DNA from: Streptomyces cynarae
GTDB lineage: Bacteria; Actinomycetota; Actinomycetes; Streptomycetales; Streptomycetaceae
Direction of reading: 5' to 3'
Assembly: GCF_025642135.1 (NCBI RefSeq)
Contig: NZ_CP106793.1
Coordinates: 5,982,001-6,046,000 of the forward strand
DNA: 64,000 nt
Shown: positions 45,013 to 54,671 of the stretch, piece by piece
Position numbering within the stretch: the first letter of the stretch is position 1
How the letters are laid out: every line of letters begins with the position of its first letter
Program-made: the position numbers and the translations under genes
Notes under the pieces: generated by a model
Seen by the model: only the letters and a program-made list of their open reading frames with translations
Databases searched by the model: none
Told to the model about the DNA's origin: nothing

Positions 45013-47058
45013 TTACGGGAAGGTCAGCTTCCAGCTGTTGAGGGTGCCGACGTCCTGCGCCGCCTGGTCCTGGACCTTCAACTTCCAGGTTCCGTTGGCC
45101 GTTTCCGATGAGGCGTTGACCGTGTAGGTCGCCTTGACGTCGTCCGCCGAGTCGGAGGAGCTGAAGTTCTTCAGGCGGTAGGAGGTGCCCGAGGGGCCGA
45201 CCAGATCGATCACGAGGTCACCGCGCCAGGTGTGCGTGATGTCGACGGTCACCTGGAGGTTGCTCGGCGCGTTTCCGGTCCTGCCGGAGACGGTGATCGA
45301 CGATGTGATGGCGGGTCCGTTGTCCGGGATGGACACCGGGGTCGTGTTCTCGTACGACGTGCCACCGCCGCCGCCCCCGCCCGAGCGCGACCCGACCGCT
45401 ACGGCCGCCCAGGCGTCCTGCACCGCCTTGTACTCGGCGCTGGTGGTGCCGTACAGCTCACCCGCGGCGGCGAGCGTGCCGGTACGGGCGCCGGCGTAGT
45501 TGGTGGTCGAGGTGAACTTCGTGGTCAGCGCCCGGTACCAGATCTGCAGCGCCTTGTCCCGGCCGATGCCGGTGACCGGGAGCCCGTCCGACGTCGGCGA
45601 GTTGTAGCTCACCCCGCCGATGACCTTGGCGCCGCTGCCCTCCGACAGGAGGTAGAAGAAGTGGTTCGCCACGCCCGACGAGTAGTGGACGTCGAGGTTG
45701 CCCACGCCCGAGTACCAGCTGTCGGCGGAGCCGCCGTCCTTGCTGGGCTTGTCCATGTAGCGCAGCGGGGTGCCGTCGCCGTTGATGTCGATCTTCTCGC
45801 CGATGAGGTAGTCACCCGGGTCGGAGGCGTTGTTGGCGTAGAACTCCACGCCGGTGCCGAAGATGTCCGAGGTCGCCTCGTTCAGACCGCCGGACTCGCC
45901 GCTGTAGTTGAGCCCCGCGGTGTTGGAAGTGACGCCGTGGCTCATCTCGTGGCCCGCAACGTCCAGCGAGGTCAGCGGGTCGGCGTTGCCGGAGCCGTCG
46001 CCGTAGGTCATGCAGAAGCAGCCGTCGTCCCAGAACGCGTTCACGTACGCGTTGCCGTAGTGGACCCGCGAGTAGGCCGCCTTGCCGTCGTTCCTGATGC
46101 CGCTGCGGCCGAAGGCGTTCTTGTAGAAGTCCCAGGTGACGGCCGCGCCGTAGTGCGCGTCGGCGCCCGCGGTCGCGGCGTTGGACGTGGTGCCGTTGCC
46201 CCAGGTGTCGTTCGACTGCGAGAACAGCGTGCCGGTGCCGGAGGTGCCGCGGTTGAGGTTGTACGTCTTGTGGCCGCCCCGCGAGCCGTCGTTCAGCGTG
46301 TACGTCGACCCGGACTGCGTGGTGGTCAGGGTGACCTGGCCGCTGTACTGGGTGTTGCCGATGCCGGTCTCGACGCCCTGGTAGCGGTACAGCTCCTTGC
46401 CGGTGGCCGCGTCGGTGATGACGTGCAGTTCGTTGGGCGTGCCGTCGTCCTGGAAGCCGCCGACGACCGTCTCGTACGCCAGCACCGGCTTGCCGCTCGC
46501 CGCCCAGATCACCTTGCGGGGCGCCTGGTCCGCGCCGGTCTTGCTCGAACCCGCCGCCCGGGCCACGGACAGCGCCTGCTTCTCCGCCTTCGCGGGGGCG
46601 ATCGCGGGGGTCAGCGAGGCGACCTTGAGGGCTGCCTGCGTGGCCTTGACGACCTTCTGCGGCGTCCCCGACTTGCTCGTGTCGACGACCAGGTCGCCGC
46701 CGAGGACGGGAAGGCCGGCGTAGGTGCGCTCGTAGCGGGTGTGGAGCGTCCCGTCGCCGTCCTTGACGACGTCCTTGACGACCAGCTTCTCCTGGGCGCC
46801 GAGGCCGATCGCCCTGGCGGTGTCCGCCTTCGCCGCGTCGGCGTCGCGCATCAGCTCGGCGCGCTGCGAGGGGGAGAGCTTCATGGCCGCGTGGGCGGGG
46901 TCGAACTTCCCGGCGGCGGGGCCGGCCGGGGCGGCGCTCGCGGCGCCCGACTGGACGGCGGCGGCGAGCAGGGCCGAGACGCCGACGAGGGCGACGGCGG
47001 CGGCGCGGCGGGAGGGGGTGTGGGAGGTGCGTCTGCGAGAGGAACTGCTTCTCAACAC
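45013..47058 (-). CDS. Secreted M4 metalloprotease with C-terminal P-domain
   Basis: Encodes 681 residues from GTG 47058, with AAGGAG 4 bp upstream. Signal peptide about 1-43, propeptide (FTP and PepSY, about 55-215), thermolysin-type catalytic domain with HEMSH and GGLNEATSD, and helical M4 C-terminal domain to about 555. After a Gly-rich linker (SGGGGGGGTS) a proprotein convertase P-domain follows (SIPDNGPAITSSI, HTWRGDLVIDL, NGTWKLKVQD), a beta-sandwich often found in secreted proteases where it aids folding or substrate binding. It is a paralogue of the preceding protease. Confidence 0.94.
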   Translation of the reverse strand: MLRSSSSRRRTSHTPSRRAAAVALVGVSALLAAAVQSGAASAAPAGPAAGKFDPAHAAMKLSPSQRAELMRDADAAKADTARAIGLGAQEKLVVKDVVKDGDGTLHTRYERTYAGLPVLGGDLVVDTSKSGTPQKVVKATQAALKVASLTPAIAPAKAEKQALSVARAAGSSKTGADQAPRKVIWAASGKPVLAYETVVGGFQDDGTPNELHVITDAATGKELYRYQGVETGIGNTQYSGQVTLTTTQSGSTYTLNDGSRGGHKTYNLNRGTSGTGTLFSQSNDTWGNGTTSNAATAGADAHYGAAVTWDFYKNAFGRSGIRNDGKAAYSRVHYGNAYVNAFWDDGCFCMTYGDGSGNADPLTSLDVAGHEMSHGVTSNTAGLNYSGESGGLNEATSDIFGTGVEFYANNASDPGDYLIGEKIDINGDGTPLRYMDKPSKDGGSADSWYSGVGNLDVHYSSGVANHFFYLLSEGSGAKVIGGVSYNSPTSDGLPVTGIGRDKALQIWYRALTTKFTSTTNYAGARTGTLAAAGELYGTTSAEYKAVQDAWAAVAVGSRSGGGGGGGTSYENTTPVSIPDNGPAITSSITVSGRTGNAPSNLQVTVDITHTWRGDLVIDLVGPSGTSYRLKNFSSSDSADDVKATYTVNASSETANGTWKLKVQDQAAQDVGTLNSWKLTFP

Positions 47059-47230
47059 TGACTCCTTCTGCGTGGCCGCGGGTCGCGCGGCCAGGGGAGA
47101 CCGGACGGAGGGTGAGCCGTCCGGGCAGAACAGGGCGGAACGCGGAACCAGGTGCGGGTGCGCAGTGCGTGAAGGGTGTCTCGGCCCGGCACAGCGGTCG
47201 AAGCTGTGGGGTTGCTGTGGAGGGGCCGTG

Positions 47231-47283
47231 GGAAGCGTGGCAGAGAGCGCTGAAGTTGTCAGGATCGCATCAAGAGGTTGGCC
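47231..47283 (-). promoter_or_regulatory. Promoter module shared with the first M4 gene (copy 2)
   Basis: On the minus strand GGCCAAC (47283-47277), 13 bp, CCTGACA (47263-47257), 17 bp, CACGCTTCC (47239-47231). Blocks and spacings equal those at 44910-44858. The leader to the GTG start is longer here (about 170 nt against about 90). Confidence 0.65.
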
Positions 47284-47307
47284 GGAAATCGTTCGTTGGC
47301 CGGTTGG

Positions 47308-50300
47308 TCACGTCCGATATACGGATCGTTTTCCGGAGGTTCGGGGAGGAGGTGGCATGTGTCCGGGCTCCTGGGCGGACACCGGACGCGGTGGGAGTTC
47401 GCGGCCCGACCCGGGCGCTTGGGGCAGATCCCCGTCGGGCGCCGCGCCACGGGCCCTGTGGAAGACGTAGACGTCCCGGTCCACGCAGACGACGAGCCGG
47501 CCCCCCGGCCCGAACTCAAGGCCGCGTACCGGCGATCGGGCGGGTGTGGAGAACACGTCCGCCGGATTCTGAGGGGGAAGCTCCGGCCACTCCCCGTGGT
47601 CCGGCTCCCACACCGCCACCGCGCCGTCCCGGCCTCCGGTGGCCGGCACCAGGCGGCCGTCGACGACAGTGCAGGCGAGGGCCGTGATGATGCCCGGGTG
47701 GCGCAGGAGGACGGAATCCCGGTGACCGTCCCAGATCCGCACCGTGCCGTTCTCGAAGGCGATCAGCACGGCGGGCCGGTCGCCGAGACCCACGCAGGCG
47801 AGTGCGACGGGCGGGAACATACAGGCCAGCCGGGATTCCTCGCGCTGGTCCGCCAGGGACCACAGGCGGACCGTCCTGTCCTCGGCGGCGGAGACCACGA
47901 CCGGACGGTCCGCCACGACCGTGCCGCACAGGGCGGTCACGCGTGCCGTGTGGCCCGGCAGGTCGAACAGGGCCATACCCGTCTCGAGATCCCGGACACG
48001 CAGCCGGTGCAGATGGTCGGCGGTGACGGCGACGGCACGGTCCTGCACCGTGCTCACCGCGACCGCCGTGGCCCAGCACGGCGCCAGATGGTCCATCGTG
48101 GTGCCGGTCGTCAGGTCCCACACCTCCGCGGGGCGGTTCGCCGAACTCGTCAGCGCCAGGGCACGGTCGTCCGACCGTCCCGCGGACAGCGCCATGAACA
48201 GGCTGACGCCGTCGGTGACCACCGGAGCGGCGGGCGCGCCCGTGGTCATGTCCCACACCCGCAGGGTCGTGTCCTCGGACGCGGTCACCACGACCGGCCG
48301 GCTCCGGTAGTGGCTGAGGGCGACCGCGCGTATCGGTGCGCTGTGCCCCTCCCACGATCCGCCGGGAGCCAGGGCGAGATCCCACACCCGGACCGAGCCG
48401 TCCTCGGTCCCGACGACGGCGGTGGCGACGCCCAGCGTGCCGAAGCCGTGCACCGCGAGGACCGCGCCGGAAGTCGCGGACCCGGAGGTGGCGACGGTTT
48501 CGCGCAGTGCCAGGTCCAGCAGGTGTACGGAGCCGTCCCGGGCCCCGATGACGGCGACGGCCCATTCGTCGAGGCTGAGGCAGGCGACGCCGGTCGCCTG
48601 CACGGCCGGCAACCGGGCGGAGATCTCCATCGGCCCCCGGGTCGTCAGCGCCCACAGCCGCACGCCCGCGCCGTCCGCGGTCACGGCGACCGGCTGTCCG
48701 TGCACGACGGTGCAGGACACCGCACGGATGGCGAACCGTTGCCGCGGTGCCTTGGAGGTCCGGGAGTATGCGATGTCCCACGGGCGGTCGTTCATGGCTT
48801 TCCAGGTACGGGAGTCCGTCGGGTCCGAGGAACGGCAGTCTCCGGACGTCAGGTCCCAGACGTGCAGCGCGCCCAGCCGGTCACCGGCGACCACCACCGG
48901 CCGTCCGCGCACCGTGGCGCCGGCCAGCGCACCGGAGCAACCGGCCCCGAGGGTGAGGGTCTGCGGCAGGGACGCCCCGTCGGCGGGGTCCCACGTCCTC
49001 AGCGTGCCGTCCGCGTCGACGCTGACTACGACCGGGGCACCCTCCAGCGCGGTGCAGACCAGGCCGGTCACCCGTGCCCGGTGCCCCCGCGCGGCGACGA
49101 CCGTGTGCGTGACCAGGTCGTGAAGCCACACGGTGCCGTCCTCCGTGCCGACGGCCACCGTGCTGTGTCCGTCCACCATCGTGCACGCCAACGCGCTGAC
49201 CCGCTCCTGCTCCCCGTACTCGAACTCGCCGAGCGGCAGGCCGTTCTCCGCGCCCCACACCCGTACCTTGTGCCCTTCGGCCCCGAGGACGACGTCGCGG
49301 CCCTCCAGCTCCGCGTGGCCCACGGCGATGACCGGAGCAGGCAGCCCCTCCAGCACCAGCTGCGGCGACAGCGCCGCCGGGGGCCGGCCCGCGGCCGCCC
49401 ACAGCGGCTTCCAGCGCTGGTCCCGGCCGCCGCGGTTCAGCTTCCGCACCATGGCGTCGTAGCGGTGCCTGGCCGCGTCGCAGCTCAGGACATGGCGGCG
49501 CTCTTCGGGCTCCAGTCCCCGGTGCTGCTCCAGGTGCGCCCGGTAGACGGCGGCGGCGAGACGTGCGGGCTCGGACTGCAGACCGCGCAGCAGCGGCGTC
49601 AGCCCGACCGGGTGGGCGTACACCAGGAACTCGGCGTCGCCGACGAGTTCCTCCAGCAGCCCGGCGCCCGCCGCGCAGGCCGGCAGATGGCGCAGCACAT
49701 AGGGGTCGGCCTGGCGCCACAGGCGGCGGCCGTCCGGGGTCCGGGGAACGGTGCCGAGCAGCCGCCGGTACCAGCGGGCCCAGATGTCGTCGGGCGCGTC
49801 CTTCTTCAGGTTGTCCGCGAGGGACTGGTGGTAGAGCCGGTAGACGGAGCGGCCCTCGTCGTCGACCGCCTCGACGACGTACGGTCCGACGACATCGCTC
49901 CGCAGCAGGTGCAGCAGCCGCTCGGCGGTCCGCGCGGCCTCGGACGGCCGGCGGGACGCGAGGACCGACCAGATCTGCGACAGCGGCATGCCCTGGCCCT
50001 CCGCGTACGCCAGCGGGAGCAGCAACGTCCGTACGTGTGCGGCCTCCTCCCGGCCGAGCTGCAGCTCCAGCGCCCAGGTGAAGGCCCGGCCCACGGCGGC
50101 CTCGGGGCTGTGCTCCCGGACCGGCGCGGGAAGCTCCGCCGGGCCGGGGGCGTCCCCGACCCCGCGGGTGGCCACGGCACGGGCGACCAGCCGGGCCACG
50201 AGGAACAGGGGGTGGCTGGAGGCGGCGATGTGCGTCGCGATGCGGTTGATGTGCTCCGCGGGCAACCCGGTGTCGCTGCCCGGGCCGTGCGGAGCGCGCA

Positions 50301-51834
50301 GCAGCTGCTCGGCGTACATGACCAGGTCGTCGGGGTCCGTCCAGGCCGGGTCCGCGAGGTTGATGACCTCCGCCTGCCGGACGCCGGTGACGACGGTGCC
50401 GACGATGTGCGGCCTGACGCCGATGAGGAGCCGCAGCTTGGGGGCGTCCGCCACCAGCCGGCCGAGGAACTGGGCGATCTGCCGCTCCTCGCCCTGGGAC
50501 GATCCTGCCTCGTCCAGGGCGTCCACCACGATCGTGGCGACGGTGTCGAGTGAGGCGAGCCGCTCGCGCAGGCTCCGTGCGGTCGGCTCGGGCGCCTCGA
50601 CGGCCGCGGCCAGGGCCGTCGTCATCTGCGCGAGGGTGAGGGACCGGGCGTGCACCGCGACCGTGACGACCCCGACGGGCAGTTGGGCGCCCGCCGGCAC
50701 CGTGTCCGCGGGTATGGTCTCGCGCACCCGTGGATCGGAGAGGGCCACCAGCCGTCCCAGGACCGCCGACTTGCCCACGCCCGGAGGCCCGGTCACCACG
50801 AACACACGCACCTGGCGTTCGGTTTCTCCTCTGAGCCAGCCGGCCAGCCGCTCGAGCACCCGGCCGCGTCCGGTGAAGTAGTGGCCGACCTCGTTGACGG
50901 TCTGTCTGCCGGTCCCGCGCGGGGAGAAGTGGTCCATCAGCTCGGCGTCCCGGCGCCGCTGCTCGGCCAGTTCCGACTGCGTGCGCAGCCCCAGCCGCCG
51001 GACGAAGAAGCGCTGCTCGGCGACATCGAACTCGCGTCCCTCCACGAGCAGTTGCGGCACGTAGTAGGGATTGGGGAAGAAACCCGTGGTCAGGTCGCCT
51101 TCCACCGTGTCGTCGCACAACTGCGCCCAGTCGGCCCGCTGTTCGACGCCCCGGCGGCGGAACTCGGCGTTCAGTCCCCTCACGAGCTCGGGCAGGCTGA
51201 TGTGACTGGCGCGGTTGCCGAGCCGGGCCTCATCGGTCAGCACCGTGGTGAGCGACGCGCTGAAGACCCCGTCGCGCGCCTCCTGAAGGATCCTGGCGGC
51301 ACACAGCACCCCGAACGCCTTGAGGAAGCGGGGGTCGGCACCCGGTGCGTCGGCGACGGCGAGCTTCGCCCGTACCGCCTGTTCCAGGGCGTCGACCGCG
51401 CCCCTTCCCGCGTAGCAGGAATCGAGCACCAGCAGCAGACGGCTCACGCCCTTCAGCGCGGGCAACTCCACGAGTTGCCCGACCGGCAATGCACTGATCC
51501 GCAGCTCCGCCGGGCCCGTCTCGGAGTCGGCGCACAGGAGGTAGTGGTGTCCGGACTCCTCCTGGCCGTGACCGCTGAAGTAGATCACCAGCGTGTCGCC
51601 GTCCTCGAACGCCTCGTCGAGCCAGCGGAGCATTGGCCGTACGACCTCGTCGGGCCCCCGCGGATTGAGCAGTCCCTCAGGGAAGACCGCCGCCGACTCG
51701 TAGCCGAGACCGGCCAGCGAGCCGATGACGGCGGGGAGGTCCTCGACCACGCCCGGCAACGCGGGCAGCTCCTCGTGCGTGTACCGCTCGGTGCCGAAGG
51801 CCAGCACATGGCGCCGCGGGCCGCCGGTGCTCAC
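47308..51834 (-). CDS. Caspase-like peptidase / STAND NTPase / WD40 repeat protein
   Basis: Encodes 1508 residues. Residues 1-250 form a caspase-like (C14) domain with catalytic His89 in YFSGHGQEE and Cys140 in LVLDSCYAG. An AAA/NACHT-type STAND NTPase follows (about 315-700) with Walker A GPPGVGKS (Lys355) and Walker B IVVDALDEAG (436-444). From about 825 to 1470 there are roughly a dozen or more WD40 repeats of the form VVVSASEDxTVRLWDL. The order effector, switch, sensor is that of bacterial cell-death and anti-phage STAND proteins, where ligand binding to the repeats triggers oligomerisation and activates the protease. The trigger and substrate are unknown. ATG 51834 overlaps the stop of the upstream hydrolase gene by 4 bp. 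Confidence 0.92.
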   Translation of the reverse strand: MSTGGPRRHVLAFGTERYTHEELPALPGVVEDLPAVIGSLAGLGYESAAVFPEGLLNPRGPDEVVRPMLRWLDEAFEDGDTLVIYFSGHGQEESGHHYLLCADSETGPAELRISALPVGQLVELPALKGVSRLLLVLDSCYAGRGAVDALEQAVRAKLAVADAPGADPRFLKAFGVLCAARILQEARDGVFSASLTTVLTDEARLGNRASHISLPELVRGLNAEFRRRGVEQRADWAQLCDDTVEGDLTTGFFPNPYYVPQLLVEGREFDVAEQRFFVRRLGLRTQSELAEQRRRDAELMDHFSPRGTGRQTVNEVGHYFTGRGRVLERLAGWLRGETERQVRVFVVTGPPGVGKSAVLGRLVALSDPRVRETIPADTVPAGAQLPVGVVTVAVHARSLTLAQMTTALAAAVEAPEPTARSLRERLASLDTVATIVVDALDEAGSSQGEERQIAQFLGRLVADAPKLRLLIGVRPHIVGTVVTGVRQAEVINLADPAWTDPDDLVMYAEQLLRAPHGPGSDTGLPAEHINRIATHIAASSHPLFLVARLVARAVATRGVGDAPGPAELPAPVREHSPEAAVGRAFTWALELQLGREEAAHVRTLLLPLAYAEGQGMPLSQIWSVLASRRPSEAARTAERLLHLLRSDVVGPYVVEAVDDEGRSVYRLYHQSLADNLKKDAPDDIWARWYRRLLGTVPRTPDGRRLWRQADPYVLRHLPACAAGAGLLEELVGDAEFLVYAHPVGLTPLLRGLQSEPARLAAAVYRAHLEQHRGLEPEERRHVLSCDAARHRYDAMVRKLNRGGRDQRWKPLWAAAGRPPAALSPQLVLEGLPAPVIAVGHAELEGRDVVLGAEGHKVRVWGAENGLPLGEFEYGEQERVSALACTMVDGHSTVAVGTEDGTVWLHDLVTHTVVAARGHRARVTGLVCTALEGAPVVVSVDADGTLRTWDPADGASLPQTLTLGAGCSGALAGATVRGRPVVVAGDRLGALHVWDLTSGDCRSSDPTDSRTWKAMNDRPWDIAYSRTSKAPRQRFAIRAVSCTVVHGQPVAVTADGAGVRLWALTTRGPMEISARLPAVQATGVACLSLDEWAVAVIGARDGSVHLLDLALRETVATSGSATSGAVLAVHGFGTLGVATAVVGTEDGSVRVWDLALAPGGSWEGHSAPIRAVALSHYRSRPVVVTASEDTTLRVWDMTTGAPAAPVVTDGVSLFMALSAGRSDDRALALTSSANRPAEVWDLTTGTTMDHLAPCWATAVAVSTVQDRAVAVTADHLHRLRVRDLETGMALFDLPGHTARVTALCGTVVADRPVVVSAAEDRTVRLWSLADQREESRLACMFPPVALACVGLGDRPAVLIAFENGTVRIWDGHRDSVLLRHPGIITALACTVVDGRLVPATGGRDGAVAVWEPDHGEWPELPPQNPADVFSTPARSPVRGLEFGPGGRLVVCVDRDVYVFHRARGAAPDGDLPQAPGSGRELPPRPVSAQEPGHMPPPPRTSGKRSVYRT

Positions 51835-52748
51835 CGCACGGTCCCGAGGCCCTTGCCGATCGCCTCTCCCGTCTCCCGGGCCGTCAGATGGCGCAGCAGG
51901 TCGTGCACCTTCCAGCCGTTGTCCACCAGGACGTCCAGCACCGCCGGTACCGACCGCCCGGCCGGGCGTTCACCGTCCGCGGCCGGCGGGGTGAACCGCG
52001 GGGCGAGCTCTTTCACCGAGGCGACCACGTCGTGCCGGTCGCACACGTTGGCCCAGCTCTCGAGGCCCTGGGGCCAGTGGCCCCGCCCCGCTTCCGGCGA
52101 CGGCCGCAGACGGTCGAACACGAGCTTGGGCATACCCAGGGGAGAACCGAGGGTCACCAGCGTCCGGACCGGCCAGTGCGGATGCGCGCACAGCGCCTCG
52201 TACGCCACGACCGAGCCCAGGGAGTGACCGACGAGCACCGTGGTGTCCGCCTCGATCCGTGCGGCCACGGCCGCGAGGGCCCGCGCGCGCACGGGCTCCT
52301 CGGTGAAGTAGCGGCGCACCTGGCGCAGCACACCCAGCAGAAACCGCTCCGCGACCGCGGTGGAGAGGAACCGCGACCGCAGCAGCGCGTTCATCGCCCG
52401 CTGCACCGTCTGCGGGGTCGGCGCCTTGCTGCCCGCCGCGGAGCCCTCCGGGGGCGGTACCCGGTCGGGTTCGGCCTGCGCGGCGGCGGCCCAGCAGGCG
52501 TTGAGGAGCTCGATCTCGAACGGGTCGACGAGGTCGGTGGCACGCTGCGGAAGACCACCGTCGCCCTTGGCGCCGGGTGCGCGGAAGACGTTCCCGTAGA
52601 AGGCGACATCCACGAGCTGCGGGCCGAAGCCGTCGGCCGCGTCGGCGAGTTCCACTCCGTCGGCCAGTGCCGCGGCGACCGGATCACGCAGAGAGTTGCG
52701 CCCGAGGAACTGTTGCCCCACTCCATGCACCACGACCACTCGTGCCAC
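51831..52748 (-). CDS. Alpha/beta hydrolase coupled to the caspase-STAND gene
   Basis: Encodes 305 residues from GTG 52748 with GAGGAGGGCC just upstream; an earlier in-frame start would add 32 residues without a site. The beta1 strand and oxyanion region VVVVHGVGQQ open the domain; the nucleophile Ser176 is in VLVGHSLGSV; the acid is uncertain, and CDRHDVVASV supplies a candidate His. No signal peptide, so it is cytoplasmic and may act on lipid, a peptide or a small ester. The 4-bp overlap with the caspase-STAND gene indicates that the two products are made together. It begins the two-gene operon. Confidence 0.85.
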   Translation of the reverse strand: MARVVVVHGVGQQFLGRNSLRDPVAAALADGVELADAADGFGPQLVDVAFYGNVFRAPGAKGDGGLPQRATDLVDPFEIELLNACWAAAAQAEPDRVPPPEGSAAGSKAPTPQTVQRAMNALLRSRFLSTAVAERFLLGVLRQVRRYFTEEPVRARALAAVAARIEADTTVLVGHSLGSVVAYEALCAHPHWPVRTLVTLGSPLGMPKLVFDRLRPSPEAGRGHWPQGLESWANVCDRHDVVASVKELAPRFTPPAADGERPAGRSVPAVLDVLVDNGWKVHDLLRHLTARETGEAIGKGLGTVR

Positions 52749-52895
52749 GCGGCCCTCCTCGTCTCGACCCGCAGGGCCATGATTGCGCAGCGGCTCGCGA
52801 CGCACACCGAATCCAGTGTTCCGGAGGCGTCTTCGGGCGCTCAAAGTCCGACAGGGCGCCGGTGGCGGTATGTTGTCCGACTTCTTCGGGCAGTG

Positions 52896-54671
52896 TCACC
52901 CGGTGGCCGGGGAGGCCGGGGACCTGCCGTCCCCGTGCCACGTCCGCCACAAGGCCGCGTACGCCCCCTCCGCCGTCACCAGGTCCTCGTGCCTGCCCAG
53001 TTCCGTCAGCAGGCCGTTCTCCATCACCGCCACCCGGTCCGCGTCGTGGGCCGTGTGGAGGCGGTGGGCGATCGCGATGACCGTGCGGCCCTTCAGGACC
53101 GCCGCCAGCGCGCGCTCCGTGTGGCGGGCCGTCGCCGGATCCAGCAGGGCCGTGGCCTCGTCGAGGATCAGCGTGTGCGGGTCGGCCAGCACCACCCGGG
53201 CCAGGGCGAGTTGCTGGGCCTGTGAGCCGTCCGTGCGGCAACCGGTCGGCCCGAGCTCGGAGTCCAGGCCGTCCGGCAGCTCCCGCACCCAGTCGTCGGC
53301 GCCCACCGCGGCGAGCGCCGCCCACAGCTGCTCGTCCGTCGCGGACGGTTCGGCGACCAGCAGGTTGTCGCGGACCGTGCCGAGGAAGACGTGGTGCTCC
53401 TGGGTGACGAGGACGACCTGGCGGCGCAGCCGCTCCGGCCCCAGGTCCGCGACCGGCACACCGCCCACCGTCACCGAGCCCTCGGTCGGCGCGTCGATGC
53501 CGGCCAGCAGTCGGCTCAGGGTGGTCTTGCCGGCGCCGGAGGGGCCGACCACCGCCAGCCGTTCCCCGGGCCGCACGGACAGGTCGACCCCGCGCAGCAC
53601 CTCGCCCCCGCGGTCGTAGGCGTAGCGCACGTCCGTCACGTCGATCCGGTCGTCCGCCGGGACGGCCGGGGTGCCCTCCGGGTCGGCCTGCGGGGCCCGG
53701 GCGAGGCCCTCCACCCGGGCGAAGGACGCGCCGCTGCTCTGCAACTGCTCGACCCGCATCAGGATCTCGTCCAGCGGTGAGCTGAACTGCTGCAGGTACA
53801 CCGCCGCGGCCACCACCGACCCCAGGCTCATCACCCCGTGCGCGTGCAGCACCCCGCCGGCCAGCAGCACGCCGGCCACCGGAAGGACATAGGAGACCTC
53901 CACCACCGGGAAGAACACGGACCGCAGGGACAGCGTGTACAGGCGCCGGCGCCGGGAGACGTCCAGCGCGTCCCGGCTCGTCACGACCCGCCGCTCCTGC
54001 AACCGGAACGCCTCCACCGTGCGCGCTCCGGACGCCGTCGCCGCCAGGATCTCCGCGACCTGGGAGTTCGCCTCGCCCTCGGCGAGGTAGCCGTCCCTGG
54101 CCCGGCGCAGATACCAGCGCAGCACGCACCAGATGGGCAACAGGGCGAACACGCCGATCGCGCCGAGCAGCGGGTCGAGCGCGAAGACCGCGCCCAGCAG
54201 GAACAGCGCCTGCACGGTGTTGATCAGCAGCTCGGGGCCGGCGTCGCGCAACGTGGTGCCCACGGTGGCCACGTCGGCCGTGCCGCGCGCGGTCAGGTCC
54301 CCGGTGCCGGCCCGTTCCACCACGGACGCGGGCAGTGCGAGGACCCGGTCGACGAACTCCTCGCGCACGCGGGCCAGGGTCCGCTCCCCGAAGCGGTGCC
54401 CCACGTACCGGGCCCAGCGCGACAGCAGCAACTGCGCCAGCGAGCACAGCAGGATGCCGAGCGCCAGGCGGTCCACCGCACCGACGCCGCCCCCGGACCG
54501 GACCTCGTCGACGATCCGCCCGAGCAGCCACGGCCCGGCGAGCCCGGCCCCGGCCGCCGCCGCGTTGAGGGCCAGTACGGCGGTGAAGGCCCGCCCGTCG
54601 GCCCGCACCAGCCGTACGGCGGCCCGCCGCACGTCGACGGCTTCGGCCACGGGCAGATGTCCCCGGCTCAC
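52896..54671 (-). CDS. ABC exporter half-transporter, intact Walker motifs but degenerate signature
   Basis: Encodes 591 residues from GTG 54671. An exporter-type membrane domain with about six helices (1-300) is followed by an ATPase domain (about 340-575) with Walker A GPSGAGKTT and Walker B LILDEATALLD. The ABC signature, normally LSGGQ, reads TDGSQAQQ and is degenerate. The partner encoded just upstream has the opposite pattern (intact NLSGGQRQR but no Walker A), so they should form a heterodimer with one active ATP site. GTG overlaps the partner's stop by 4 bp. Substrate unknown. Confidence 0.9.
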   Translation of the reverse strand: MSRGHLPVAEAVDVRRAAVRLVRADGRAFTAVLALNAAAAGAGLAGPWLLGRIVDEVRSGGGVGAVDRLALGILLCSLAQLLLSRWARYVGHRFGERTLARVREEFVDRVLALPASVVERAGTGDLTARGTADVATVGTTLRDAGPELLINTVQALFLLGAVFALDPLLGAIGVFALLPIWCVLRWYLRRARDGYLAEGEANSQVAEILAATASGARTVEAFRLQERRVVTSRDALDVSRRRRLYTLSLRSVFFPVVEVSYVLPVAGVLLAGGVLHAHGVMSLGSVVAAAVYLQQFSSPLDEILMRVEQLQSSGASFARVEGLARAPQADPEGTPAVPADDRIDVTDVRYAYDRGGEVLRGVDLSVRPGERLAVVGPSGAGKTTLSRLLAGIDAPTEGSVTVGGVPVADLGPERLRRQVVLVTQEHHVFLGTVRDNLLVAEPSATDEQLWAALAAVGADDWVRELPDGLDSELGPTGCRTDGSQAQQLALARVVLADPHTLILDEATALLDPATARHTERALAAVLKGRTVIAIAHRLHTAHDADRVAVMENGLLTELGRHEDLVTAEGAYAALWRTWHGDGRSPASPATG

